From positions 2,019,501 through 2,083,500 of the forward strand of contig NZ_CP128540.1 in assembly GCF_021283545.2 (NCBI RefSeq): 64,000 bases of DNA. The letters are read 5' to 3'. This document shows, piece by piece, positions 1-7,624 of the stretch (its first letter is position 1; each line of letters begins with the position of its first letter). Origin of the DNA: Pseudomonas alloputida (GTDB lineage Bacteria > Pseudomonadota > Gammaproteobacteria > Pseudomonadales > Pseudomonadaceae). A program made the translations under genes and the position numbers. A model generated the notes under the pieces. It worked only from the letters and a program-made list of their open reading frames with translations. It made no database searches and was not told where the DNA came from.

Positions 1-1019
1 ATGCCGCGCGCCACTTTTTCGGCGAAGTCGGGGTTCATCTGCCAGAGCTGGGTCAGTTCGGGGCTGAACGACTGCAAGGCATCACAGGCGCGCCACACTT
101 GCTGGCGATCAAAATGCTGGGCTGAACCCTGGATATAAAGGCTGTGTTCAGCGCTGAAGTCCTTGGTCCAGCGCAACGAGCCCGCATAGTCCTTGGCGTT
201 GACGTCGGCATTGTTCCCGGACTCGTACTGCTGGAACACCGGTTGGTAGGTGTAGGGCCGCTGATTGCTGCCTTCCTTGGCCGCCAGTTGCCACTCCAGG
301 GTCTGGTCGACCGCCAGGTTGTGGTTGGCGCTGAGGTTGAAGCGGGTCAGGCGGCGGCTGTCGCGGTAGTCCTGGCCGAACTGGTTCTCATCGAAGCCGT
401 CGTCCTGTTGGCCCGACAGCGACAGGCGCATGTCGCCACCGTCCCAGCCCAAGCCGTGGCTGGCATAGAAGTCGTTGATACCGTCCTGGCCGCGTGTCAC
501 TTTCAGCCGCGTACCATGGCTGTCGGCGGGTTTGCGGGTGAGGATGTTGACCACCGCCATCAGCGCGTTGGCGCCATAGCTGACGGTATTCGGGCCACGA
601 AACACCTCGATGCGCTCGATATCCTCCATGGCCAAGGGGATGTCGCTCCAGTCCACCGTGGCCAGGCCTGCGCGGTATACCGAGCGGCCATCGATCAATA
701 CCTGCATGCGCCGTGCGTCGTTGACGTTGCTGCCGTGGTAGTTGACCGTGGGTTGATTACCGGCACCGTAGCCGATCATCATGCCCGGTACCAGGCGCAG
801 CAGTTCGGGGATGTCACGGGCACCGCTGGCGCGAATCAGTTCGCTGTCGAGTACGGTCATGCTGCCCGGGACAGCGGCGGGGGATTGTTTCAGGCGTGTG
901 GCGGTCAGAACCTGTGGCAGGTCGGTGTTGTCGATGAACAGGTCGTCGGCCACGGCCTGACCGCCGAGCAGGGCGGTCAATAACAGCAGGCGCGGGTACG
1001 GGGGCGTGCCAGGGAACAC
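1..1019 (-). CDS. TonB-dependent outer-membrane receptor, N-terminal part
   Basis: The minus-strand frame stays open to the window edge, so only the first ~340 residues are present and the C-terminal barrel is missing. A hydrophobic signal segment (LLLLTALLGGQAVA) is followed by a plug domain: LTATRLKQSPAAVPGSMTVL, then ARDIPELLRLVPGMM, VLIDGRSVY and IERIEVFRGPNTVSYGANAL, the usual plug motifs of TonB-dependent receptors. The first barrel strands follow. I chose the GTG at 1019 because an in-frame TGA lies six codons upstream of it and AAAGG sits about 9 bases before it. Such receptors import siderophores, cobalamin or other nutrients; the substrate cannot be told from this part. Divergent from gpsA. 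Confidence 0.85.
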   Translation of the reverse strand, partial: MFPGTPPYPRLLLLTALLGGQAVADDLFIDNTDLPQVLTATRLKQSPAAVPGSMTVLDSELIRASGARDIPELLRLVPGMMIGYGAGNQPTVNYHGSNVNDARRMQVLIDGRSVYRAGLATVDWSDIPLAMEDIERIEVFRGPNTVSYGANALMAVVNILTRKPADSHGTRLKVTRGQDGINDFYASHGLGWDGGDMRLSLSGQQDDGFDENQFGQDYRDSRRLTRFNLSANHNLAVDQTLEWQLAAKEGSNQRPYTYQPVFQQYESGNNADVNAKDYAGSLRWTKDFSAEHSLYIQGSAQHFDRQQVWRACDALQSFSPELTQLWQMNPDFAEKVARG

Positions 1020-1177
1020 GGAGCGGCCTTTGTTTCAGGATTGAAACAGGCATGGTAACTGACCGTGGGGGTTTTGCCAGTGGGTGTCGGGCGTACGTCT
1101 TGAAAAGTACCGCGTGGCGGTGCTCGATCTCGACGGCTCCGAAAATGCCATGGCAAGTACCGCAAACGTCCAGACAC

Positions 1178-1205
1178 TGGTTCTGTAGCAGGCGAGCCGT
1201 ATAAT
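1178..1205 (+). promoter_or_regulatory. Possible sigma-70 promoter of gpsA
   Basis: A perfect TATAAT lies at 1200-1205, about 40 bases before the gpsA ATG. The matching -35 (TGGTTC, 16-bp spacing) is poor, so this rests mainly on the -10 hexamer and its position in the 227-bp divergent gap. Confidence 0.35.
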
Positions 1206-1246
1206 GGCCGGGTCGCCACTTAACTTTTGGCTTTAATGGATTGGAT

Positions 1247-2272
1247 ATGACTGAACAGCAACCTGTTGCGGTTCTGGGCGGCGGCAGCTTCGGCACCGCC
1301 GTGGCAAACCTGCTGGCGGAAAACGGTGTGCCGGTGCGCCAATGGATGCGCGACCCGGCGCAGGCCGAGGCCATGCGTGTGAATCGCGAGAATCCGCGCT
1401 ATCTCAAGGGTATCCGCCTGCACGATGGGGTTGAGCCGGTCAACGACTTGCTGGCCACCCTGCAGGCCAGCGAGCTGATCTTCGTTGCCCTGCCATCGAG
1501 TGCCTTGCGCAGCGTGCTGGCACCGCATGCCGAGCTGCTGCGCGGCAAGGGCCTGGTCAGCCTGACCAAGGGCATCGAAGCGCAAAGCTTCAAGCTGATG
1601 AGCCAGATCCTCGAAGAGATCGCCCCCGAGGCGCGCATCGGCGTTTTGTCGGGGCCCAACCTGGCGCGCGAAATCGCCGAACATGCGCTGACTGCCACAG
1701 TGGTGGCCAGTGAGCACGAAGACCTGTGCCAGCAGGTACAGGCCGTACTGCACGGGCGCACCTTCCGCGTCTACGCCAGTGCCGACCGTTTCGGCGTCGA
1801 ACTGGGCGGTGCACTGAAGAACGTCTACGCGATCATCGCCGGCATGGCGGTGGCCTTGGGGATGGGCGAGAACACCAAGAGCATGCTGATTACCCGGGCC
1901 TTGGCCGAGATGACCCGTTTCGCCGTCAGCCAGGGCGCCAACCCCATGACGTTCCTCGGCCTGGCCGGTGTCGGTGACCTGATCGTCACCTGCTCCTCGC
2001 CCAAGAGCCGCAACTATCAGGTTGGCTACGCACTGGGGCAGGGCCAAAGCCTGGAAGAGGCGGTCAACCGCCTGGGCGAAGTGGCCGAGGGGGTCAACAC
2101 GCTCAAGGTGCTCAAGACCAAGGCCCAGCAAGTGCAGGTGTACATGCCGCTGGTGGCTGGCCTGCATGCCATCCTGTTCGAAGGGCGCACGCTGAACCAG
2201 GTGATCGAGCACCTGATGCGCGCCGAGCCCAAGACCGATGTCGATTTCATTTCCATCAGCGGTTTCAACTGA
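1247..2272 (+). CDS. gpsA: NAD(P)H-dependent glycerol-3-phosphate dehydrogenase
   Basis: Cytosolic enzyme that reduces dihydroxyacetone phosphate to sn-glycerol 3-phosphate, the backbone precursor of phospholipids. The protein (341 aa, normal for the family) opens with the Rossmann motif [20 protein letters not shown], followed by [19 protein letters not shown], the substrate-site [12 protein letters not shown] and the catalytic [14 protein letters not shown], and in the C-terminal domain [24 protein letters not shown] chose the ATG at 1247; a TTG two codons upstream would add two residues but has no advantage. It heads a run continued by the DUF4389 gene and sixA, a grouping I remember from other Pseudomonas. 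Confidence 0.96.
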   Translation: MTEQQPVAVLGGGSFGTAVANLLAENGVPVRQWMRDPAQAEAMRVNRENPRYLKGIRLHDGVEPVNDLLATLQASELIFVALPSSALRSVLAPHAELLRGKGLVSLTKGIEAQSFKLMSQILEEIAPEARIGVLSGPNLAREIAEHALTATVVASEHEDLCQQVQAVLHGRTFRVYASADRFGVELGGALKNVYAIIAGMAVALGMGENTKSMLITRALAEMTRFAVSQGANPMTFLGLAGVGDLIVTCSSPKSRNYQVGYALGQGQSLEEAVNRLGEVAEGVNTLKVLKTKAQQVQVYMPLVAGLHAILFEGRTLNQVIEHLMRAEPKTDVDFISISGFN

Positions 2273-2308
2273 GCCCTTGGCGGCTCTGACACGAGCAAGG
2301 AGCAACAC

Positions 2309-2656
2309 ATGAACGATACGCCCGAACGCGCCCAGCGCGAGTCGATCATCCTGCGGGTGCTGTGGATGCTGGTGTTCCTGGTGGTCTGGCAACTGGCCGA
2401 GTTGCTGTTGGGTGGCCTGGTGCTGGTACAGCTGATCTACCGACTGGTGTATGGCGCGCCCAGCGCCAGCCTGATGAACTTCGGCGACAGTCTGAGCCAG
2501 TACCTGGCACAGATCGGCCGCTTCGGCAGTTTCCACAGCGACCAGAAGCCGTGGCCGTTCGCAGACTGGCCGGCCCCGCGTGCGCCGGAAGGTGAAGCAG
2601 CGCACGCCGTGGCACCGGCCGCGCATCCGGTGCGTGACGAGGAACCCAAGCTGTGA
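2309..2656 (+). CDS. DUF4389 family membrane protein
   Basis: A 115-residue protein with one long hydrophobic stretch at about residues 13-48 (RVLWMLVFLVVWQLAELLLG and onward), then a hydrophilic tail with the DUF4389-type sequence NFGDSLSQYLAQIGRFGSFHSDQKPWPF and a proline/alanine-rich end. An AGGAG ribosome site lies 7 bases before the ATG. It sits between gpsA and sixA and overlaps sixA by four bases (GTGA), so the two are probably translationally coupled. The biochemical role of DUF4389 is unknown; an inner-membrane location is inferred. Confidence 0.85.
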   Translation: MNDTPERAQRESIILRVLWMLVFLVVWQLAELLLGGLVLVQLIYRLVYGAPSASLMNFGDSLSQYLAQIGRFGSFHSDQKPWPFADWPAPRAPEGEAAHAVAPAAHPVRDEEPKL

Positions 2657-3111
2657 AGCTGTGGGTGCTGCGCCACGGTGAAGCTGAGCCGCGGGCCAAG
2701 ACGGATGCCGAGCGCCGGTTGACTGCCCATGGTCGCGAGCAGGTGCTGCACAGTGCGGCTTACCTGATCGGGCAGCCATTGCAGGCGATTGTTGCCAGCC
2801 CTTACGTACGCGCCCAGCAGACCGCCGCGCTGGTGCATGACACCCTGGGCTTCGCCGAACCGGTGCGCACCGTGCCCTGGCTGACGCCCGAGGGTGATGT
2901 GCAGCAGGTCATCGGCGAAATCGAGCGACTGGGGCTCGAGCATGTGCTGCTGGTCAGCCACCAGCCGCTGGTAGGTACCTTGGTCGGTGCACTGGAGCAC
3001 GGCGACAGGCAACAGCCGGCAGCCATGAGCACTGCCAGCCTGGCGGAGCTGGAAGGGGAGTGGCCGCTGGCCGGGTTGATGACGCTTCGGGCCATCCACT
3101 CACCCGCGTGA
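2653..3111 (+). CDS. sixA: Phosphohistidine phosphatase SixA
   Basis: Histidine phosphatase superfamily, 152 aa, typical of SixA. The catalytic RHG motif is at the N-terminus (MKLWVLRHGEAEPRAKTDAE), followed by RLTAHGREQV, the second arginine in ASPYVRAQQTA, and the second catalytic histidine in LLVSHQPLVGTLVGALEH. Known family members remove phosphate from histidines of phosphorelay or nitrogen-PTS proteins. Starts with GTG inside the stop codon of the preceding gene. Confidence 0.92.
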   Translation: MKLWVLRHGEAEPRAKTDAERRLTAHGREQVLHSAAYLIGQPLQAIVASPYVRAQQTAALVHDTLGFAEPVRTVPWLTPEGDVQQVIGEIERLGLEHVLLVSHQPLVGTLVGALEHGDRQQPAAMSTASLAELEGEWPLAGLMTLRAIHSPA

Positions 3112-3182
3112 ACTTCCCATGGCTTGTGCAGGCCAATGTTTCGCTCGCGTCTGCATGCTGGCATGGGTAAAGATCGATAAGG

Positions 3183-3204
3183 CAACTGGCATTTTTGTCA
3201 GTTG
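3183..3204. other. Hairpin in the sixA downstream gap
   Basis: CAACTGGCA and TGTCAGTTG form a 9-bp stem (one G-T pair) around a TTTT loop. It is in the 126-bp gap after sixA. No T-run follows, so a simple rho-independent terminator is not well supported; it could be a weak terminator or an RNA processing site. Confidence 0.35.
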
Positions 3205-3237
3205 TCGCGCTTCACCACCGCTTGCTAGCGTTGCCAC

Positions 3238-3648
3238 ATGGCAAACATCAGGGAACGGCGAATGAGGGGTGAAATGCTGGAACTGTTGCGCTCCCTGGAC
3301 CTGCAACCCACCCTGGAACAGGTTGACCAAGGTACTTCGCTGGATTTCGCCCAATACAGCCTGCTGCGTGAATCGGCCGATGCCAAGCTTTACCACCTGA
3401 TGCGCAAGGTGAACGACAACCCTGGGCTGGACCCTGCTGCGAGGCAACAATGCGAGCAGGACCTGCGTACGCTGCAGGATGCCTGCCTGCGGGTCTCGCA
3501 CCTGCTGCAAACCAGTTGTCTGGCCTTGCGCCGCCTGCAACTGGACTACCAGGACCAGCGTCTGGCCCGCGAGGCGCTGGAGAGCCAAGTGGCCTACATG
3601 CAGGCCTGCCTGCGTCGGTCGCTGAGCAGTTTCGACCGCTCGGCATGA
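3238..3648 (+). CDS. Small helical (coiled-coil) protein of unknown function
   Basis: Up to 136 residues, rich in Leu, Gln, Arg and Asp with heptad-like spacing (RTLQDACLRVSHLLQTSCL, LEDQ-type patterns), suggesting a mostly alpha-helical cytosolic protein; no signal peptide or membrane segment. I do not recognise a named domain. The start is uncertain: ATG 3238 has no ribosome site, ATG 3262 has AGGGAA six bases upstream, and ATG 3274 has AGGGG four bases upstream, so the real protein may be 8-12 residues shorter. It precedes the two hydrolases on the same strand. Confidence 0.7.
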   Translation: MANIRERRMRGEMLELLRSLDLQPTLEQVDQGTSLDFAQYSLLRESADAKLYHLMRKVNDNPGLDPAARQQCEQDLRTLQDACLRVSHLLQTSCLALRRLQLDYQDQRLAREALESQVAYMQACLRRSLSSFDRSA

Positions 3649-3740
3649 CCTGATCCCCCTCGCCGATGACCTTTATGGACATTGCCGAACTGCCCCGCGA
3701 TGCCGACAATGGGCCATCATTCCGGTCCGGACCAGGCGCC

Positions 3741-4529
3741 ATGTCGCAGCAGATCTTCTTCGCCCATGCCAACGGTTTCCCATCGGCCACCTACGGCAAG
3801 CTGTTTGCCGCGCTGGCGCCGGACTATCAGGTGCAGCACCTGGCCCAGCATGCGCATGACCCGCGTTTTCCCGTGGACGAAAACTGGCAAAGCCTGGTCG
3901 ATGAATTGTTGCATCACCTGGCGCAGCAGGATCAGCCGGTCTGGGGCGTTGGCCATTCGCTGGGTGGCGTGTTGCACCTGCACGCGGCATTGCGCTGCCC
4001 CGAGTACTACCGGGGGCTGGTGATGCTCGACTCTCCGGTGCTCACCCGCGCTGATCAATGGCTGCTGCGCACAGCCAAGCGCTTTGGTTTCATCGACCGT
4101 ATCACACCGGCCGGGCGCACCCTGGGGCGTCGCGAAACGTTCAATGACCGCGACAGCGCCCGGGACTATTTCGCTGGCAAATCACTGTTCCGCCATTTCG
4201 ATCCCGATTGCCTCGACGCTTATGTAGAACACGGCCTGCAGGTGGTGGGGCAAGGGCTGCAGTTGCGCTTCGACCCTGCCACTGAAATCAGCATCTACCG
4301 CAGCATCCCGCATACCAGCCCCGCCCCCGCGCGCCAGTTGCAGGTGCCGCTGGCCATGGTGCGCGGCAACCGCAGCAACGTCATTCGTCGCCACCACACC
4401 TTGGCTGTGCGCGGTATGCCCAAAGGTGAATACCACAGTGTACCGGGTGGGCACATGTTCCCCCTGGAGCGCCCGGCCGACACTGCCAGCCTGATCAAGG
4501 GCCTGTTCGACCGCTGGAGCCAGGCATGA
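3741..4529 (+). CDS. Alpha/beta hydrolase (first of a tandem pair)
   Basis: A 262-residue alpha/beta-hydrolase fold protein. It begins MSQQIFFAHANGFPSATYG, where HANGFP is the oxyanion-loop motif; the nucleophile elbow is GVGHSLGG (Ser73), and the catalytic His is in the C-terminal VPGGHMFPLERP. The frame is open 25 codons further upstream to ATG 3666, but those residues are not hydrolase-like, so I start at 3741. The following hydrolase begins inside its stop codon (ATGA), implying co-translation. The substrate is unknown; esters or acyl thioesters would be usual for the fold. Confidence 0.85.
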   Translation: MSQQIFFAHANGFPSATYGKLFAALAPDYQVQHLAQHAHDPRFPVDENWQSLVDELLHHLAQQDQPVWGVGHSLGGVLHLHAALRCPEYYRGLVMLDSPVLTRADQWLLRTAKRFGFIDRITPAGRTLGRRETFNDRDSARDYFAGKSLFRHFDPDCLDAYVEHGLQVVGQGLQLRFDPATEISIYRSIPHTSPAPARQLQVPLAMVRGNRSNVIRRHHTLAVRGMPKGEYHSVPGGHMFPLERPADTASLIKGLFDRWSQA

Positions 4530-5380
4530 GCGCACACGTTGAGGAAATTCGCCTGAGCCTGGGCCATATCGAGCTGGCTGCACACCTGTTCGGCCCCGAA
4601 GACGGGCTGCCGGTGATTGCCCTGCATGGCTGGCTGGACAACGCCAACAGCTTTGCCCGCCTGGCACCGCAGCTGAAAGGTCTACGCCTCGTCGCCCTGG
4701 ACCTGGCCGGCCATGGTTATTCGGAGCACCGCCCGCTCGGCGCCGGATATGCCCTGGCCGACTATGCCCATGACGTGCTGCGCGTGGCCGAGCAACTGGG
4801 TTGGCCGCGTTTCGCCCTGCTGGGGCATTCGCTGGGCGCGATCATTTCGGTGCAACTGGCCGGTGCATTGCCCGATCGGGTCAGTCACCTGGCGCTTATC
4901 GACGGCGTCATCCCGCCGACTGGCGCCGAGCAGGACGCAGGCGAGCGTTTGGGGATGGCACTGCAAGCCCAGTTGCGGCTGGATGGCAAACGCAAGTCGG
5001 TGTATGCGACATTGGAAGCAGGGGTGCAAGCCCGGATGAAAGGCATGGTCGCGGTCAGCCGTGAAGCGGCCGAGCTGCTGGCCCAGCGTGGCCTGATGCC
5101 AGTGCCCGGTGGCTACAGCTGGCGCAGCGACAGCCGGCTGACCCTGCCCTCGCCGGTGCGCCTGAGCGAGGCCCAGGCCATGGCCTATGTGCGGCGGGTG
5201 AGTTGCCCGGCGCTCTTGGTGGTGGCCGCCGACGGCATGCTGGCGCGCCACACCGGGTTGCTGGAGCAGCTACCCTTTGAACAGGTGACGCTGCCCGGCG
5301 GCCATCACCTGCACCTGAACGATGCGCAGGGCGCAGCCCTTGTTGCAGACTGTATCAATCGCTTCTTTGGCTTTGCTTGA
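4526..5380 (+). CDS. Alpha/beta hydrolase (second of a tandem pair)
   Basis: 284 residues with the canonical alpha/beta-hydrolase series: oxyanion motif ALHGWLDN, DLAGHGYSEH after strand 4, nucleophile elbow LLGHSLGA (Ser102), and C-terminal LPGGHHLHLND with the catalytic His. A cap region lies between about residues 125 and 215. The ATG overlaps the stop of the upstream hydrolase by four bases. No signal peptide, so cytosolic. It is a distinct sequence from its neighbour rather than a recent duplicate. Substrate unknown. Confidence 0.88.
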   Translation: MSAHVEEIRLSLGHIELAAHLFGPEDGLPVIALHGWLDNANSFARLAPQLKGLRLVALDLAGHGYSEHRPLGAGYALADYAHDVLRVAEQLGWPRFALLGHSLGAIISVQLAGALPDRVSHLALIDGVIPPTGAEQDAGERLGMALQAQLRLDGKRKSVYATLEAGVQARMKGMVAVSREAAELLAQRGLMPVPGGYSWRSDSRLTLPSPVRLSEAQAMAYVRRVSCPALLVVAADGMLARHTGLLEQLPFEQVTLPGGHHLHLNDAQGAALVADCINRFFGFA

Positions 5381-5430
5381 CTTGCACCGGACAAGTGTCG
5401 AGGCTTGGCGGGTTGAACAGGGAGACAACC

Positions 5431-5493
5431 ATGCAACTGCCAGACATCCTGGAGCTTCAATTCGGCGCTGAGCGCCGCCTGGTTCGCCAATGA
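5431..5493 (+). CDS. Possible 20-residue leader peptide, coupled to the DUF4892 gene
   Basis: ATG 5431 is preceded by GGGAGA, a good ribosome site at normal distance, and opens a 20-codon reading frame (MQLPDILELQFGAERRLVRQ) whose TGA at 5491-5493 overlaps the ATG of the next gene at 5490. The arrangement suggests translational coupling. It could equally be the remnant of a longer gene. There is no separate ribosome site of comparable strength for the downstream gene, which favours use of this start. Confidence 0.4.
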   Translation: MQLPDILELQFGAERRLVRQ

Positions 5494-6284
5494 GCGTGCC
5501 TGTTTCCATTCGCACTGCCTTGGCTGCCTGCCTGGTGCTCGCCACCCCCGTGTCGTGGGCCGGCAGCCTACCGGTCCCGCAGGACGCCAAGGTGGTCGAT
5601 CAACGCCCGGCGACGGAGCAGGAGCGGGTCTACCCGATGGGCCCGCTACGCAAGATCAGTGGCCGCCTGCGGGTCGATGACAAAGTCGAGAGCCGCGGTC
5701 AGGTCAGCTCGGTGACCTACGAATTGCCCGTCGAGCGTACTGCACGCGAGGCCTTCACCAGTGCCCGCGAAGCACTTGTACGCGAGGGTGGCTACCCGTT
5801 GTTCTGGTGTCAGGGGCGTGATTGCGGTGAGGCCAGCCTGTGGGCCAATGATGTGTTCGCCAATGCCCGCCTCAACGGAGGCGACGAGCAGCAGGCGTTC
5901 ATCCTGCTGCGCCGCTCGGCAGACGAGGCCGACACCCTGGTCGCGCTGTACAGCGTTACCCGTGGCAACCGCCGTGCCTATCTGCATGTGGAAGAGTTCA
6001 TCTCAGGCAGCCCGCTGGGCGAGCTGCTGCCAACCGCCGCTACGGTGCTGCGCGAAATGCGTGACACCGGCAAGCTCGACTACCCTGACCTTGCTGCACC
6101 GCAAGACGCCTGGGTAAACCTGCTGGCCCGCAGCCTGAACCTTGACAGCACCTTGCGCGTCAGCCTCAGTGGCGCCCAGGCTGAGGCCTGGCGCGAGGCG
6201 CTGGTCAAGGCCGGGGTGCGCAATCGCCGTCTTGAAGTCGGCAGCGCGCCTACAGACGGCCTGCACCTTGAACTGATCCCTTGA
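5490..6284 (+). CDS. Exported DUF4892 domain protein
   Basis: 264 residues with a clear signal peptide (MSVPVSIRTALAACLVLATP, cleavage near SWA-G at about residue 25), so periplasmic or surface-associated. The mature part carries the DUF4892 pattern: QERVYPMGPLRKISGRLRVD, YELPVERTAREAF, the cysteine pair in LFWCQGRDCGEASLWAND, and YSVTRGNRRAYLHVEEF. The C-terminal 60-70 residues look like a separate small domain. Function unknown. Located between a hydrolase and a permease gene on the same strand, 12 bases before the latter. Confidence 0.85.
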   Translation: MSVPVSIRTALAACLVLATPVSWAGSLPVPQDAKVVDQRPATEQERVYPMGPLRKISGRLRVDDKVESRGQVSSVTYELPVERTAREAFTSAREALVREGGYPLFWCQGRDCGEASLWANDVFANARLNGGDEQQAFILLRRSADEADTLVALYSVTRGNRRAYLHVEEFISGSPLGELLPTAATVLREMRDTGKLDYPDLAAPQDAWVNLLARSLNLDSTLRVSLSGAQAEAWREALVKAGVRNRRLEVGSAPTDGLHLELIP

Positions 6285-6296
6285 ACGAGCACCCTC

Positions 6297-7349
6297 ATGG
6301 TTAACAATGATCGCCTGCTGGTCCAGATTCTGCTGGTGGCATTGCTGGGGGCCGGCCTGTGGGTGATGGCACCCTTCATATCGGCATTGCTGTGGGGCGC
6401 CATCCTGGCCTTTGCCAGCTGGCCGTTGATGCGCTTTCTTACGCGCCTGCTGGGCGGTCGCGAGACGCTGGCCGCCGGCCTGCTGACCATGGCCTGGATC
6501 CTGATCGTGGCACTGCCGCTGGTGTGGCTGGGGTTCAACCTGGCCGATCACATTCGCGACGCTACGGCGTTCGTGCGTGACGTGCAGGTCGACGGCCTGC
6601 CCGATGCACCGGCCTGGCTGGGTGGCATTCCTTTCGTTGGCGAGCGTCTGGTCAACGGTTGGCAATCGCTGGACCAGCAAGGCGCAGCCTTGCTTACCTC
6701 GATCAAGCCTTACTTTGGGCAGGTGGGCAACTGGTTGCTGGCGCGCAGCGCGCAGATCGGCAGCGGCGTGCTGGAACTGACCCTGAGCCTGGTGTTCGTG
6801 TTCTTCTTCTACCGCGACGGACCACGCTTGGCGGCATTCGTGCTGCGCTTGCTGCACCGGCTGGTGGGCGAGCGCGCCGAGTATTACCTGGACCTGGTAG
6901 CCGCTACCGTGCAGCGGGTGGTCAACGGGGTGATCGGCACGGCGGCCGCGCAGGCCCTGCTGGCACTGATCGGCTTCCTGATCGCCGGGGTGCCCGGGGC
7001 GATCGTGCTGGGGTTGGTCACCTTCATGCTCAGCCTGATCCCCATGGGGCCGCCACTGGCCTGGATCCCGGCCACCGCTTGGCTGGTGTGGAAGGGCGAA
7101 TACGGCATGGCGGTGTTCCTGGGTGTGTGGGGCACGTTCGTCATCAGCGGCGTGGACAACGTGCTCAAACCGTACCTGATCAGCCGTGGCGGCAACCTGC
7201 CGCTGGTGATCGTGCTGCTGGGCGTGTTCGGCGGCTTGCTTGCCTTTGGCTTCATTGGCCTTTTCATCGGGCCGACCTTGCTGGCGGTAGGCTACAGCCT
7301 GCTGCTGGACTGGAGCCGTAACGCGGCGCAGCAGCCGCCACAACAATAA
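6297..7349 (+). CDS. AI-2E family (PerM-like) membrane transporter
   Basis: 350 residues with about 7-8 hydrophobic segments: LLVQILLVALLGAGLWVMAP near the N-terminus, a second pair around residues 60-85, a soluble region with two amphipathic helices (about 90-155), then ELTLSLVFVFFFYRDGPRLA and the C-terminal block GPPLAWIPATAWLVWKGEYG and DNVLKPYLISRGGNLPLVIV, which are hallmarks of the AI-2E/PerM family. Members export small molecules or act as Na+/H+ antiporters; the substrate here is not predictable. Followed directly by a strong inverted repeat. Confidence 0.9.
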   Translation: MVNNDRLLVQILLVALLGAGLWVMAPFISALLWGAILAFASWPLMRFLTRLLGGRETLAAGLLTMAWILIVALPLVWLGFNLADHIRDATAFVRDVQVDGLPDAPAWLGGIPFVGERLVNGWQSLDQQGAALLTSIKPYFGQVGNWLLARSAQIGSGVLELTLSLVFVFFFYRDGPRLAAFVLRLLHRLVGERAEYYLDLVAATVQRVVNGVIGTAAAQALLALIGFLIAGVPGAIVLGLVTFMLSLIPMGPPLAWIPATAWLVWKGEYGMAVFLGVWGTFVISGVDNVLKPYLISRGGNLPLVIVLLGVFGGLLAFGFIGLFIGPTLLAVGYSLLLDWSRNAAQQPPQQ

Positions 7350-7399
7350 GCCTGTAACGGCCCTTTCGCGGGCAAGCCCGCGAAGAGGCCGTTACAGGC
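7350..7399. terminator. Long inverted repeat after the permease gene (REP-derived terminator)
   Basis: Arms GCCTGTAACGGCC and GGCCGTTACAGGC pair perfectly, and inside them TTCGCGGG and CCCGCGAA form a second stem around CAAG. The stop codon of the permease gene ends at the base before. No long T-run, but the structure is strong in both directions. The inner part matches the core of the REP elements found elsewhere in this window. Confidence 0.65.
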
Positions 7400-7416
7400 A
7401 GACCACAACGCTGATT

Positions 7417-7433
7417 TTTACGCATTCTTTATA
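7417..7433 (+). promoter_or_regulatory. Candidate KdpE operator upstream of kdpF
   Basis: TTTACG, five bases, TTTATA: two direct hexamers with the spacing of the E. coli KdpE site as I remember it (TTTATA-N5-TTTACA), here in reversed order. It lies about 95 bases before kdpF. A pyrimidine-rich stretch follows at 7434-7495. Confidence 0.4.
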
Positions 7434-7525
7434 CCCACCCCCACCCCCCGATCTCGCCCCTTTACGCCTCTCCCTCGGACAATTTCCCCAAAGCGGCCCA
7501 AGCCGTAACACGGGGAGATCCACAC

Positions 7526-7615
7526 ATGAACATGCTCGACGGGCTGTCACTGCTGCTGGCAGTGGCATTGGCGTTTTATCTGCTGGTGGCGCTGCTGCGC
7601 GCCGATCGCAGCTAG
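7526..7615 (+). CDS. kdpF: KdpF, small stabilising subunit of the potassium ATPase
   Basis: A 29-codon gene, MNMLDGLSLLLAVALAFYLL then VALLRADRS, consisting of a single membrane helix with a positively charged end, exactly the form and position of KdpF. GGGGAG precedes the ATG by about 8 bases and kdpA starts 9 bases after the stop. KdpF stabilises the KdpABC complex in the inner membrane. Confidence 0.9.
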   Translation: MNMLDGLSLLLAVALAFYLLVALLRADRS

Positions 7616-7624
7616 GGAGCGGCC

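Noticed and set aside
144..983. 279-codon plus-strand frame
   Set aside because: Antisense to the TonB receptor, whose minus-strand frame carries clear plug-domain motifs; the plus frame has only low-complexity Val/Ala composition typical of shadows.
1220..2779. 519-codon minus-strand frame across gpsA
   Set aside because: Antisense shadow of gpsA and the DUF4389 gene, His/Gln-rich composition, no domain.
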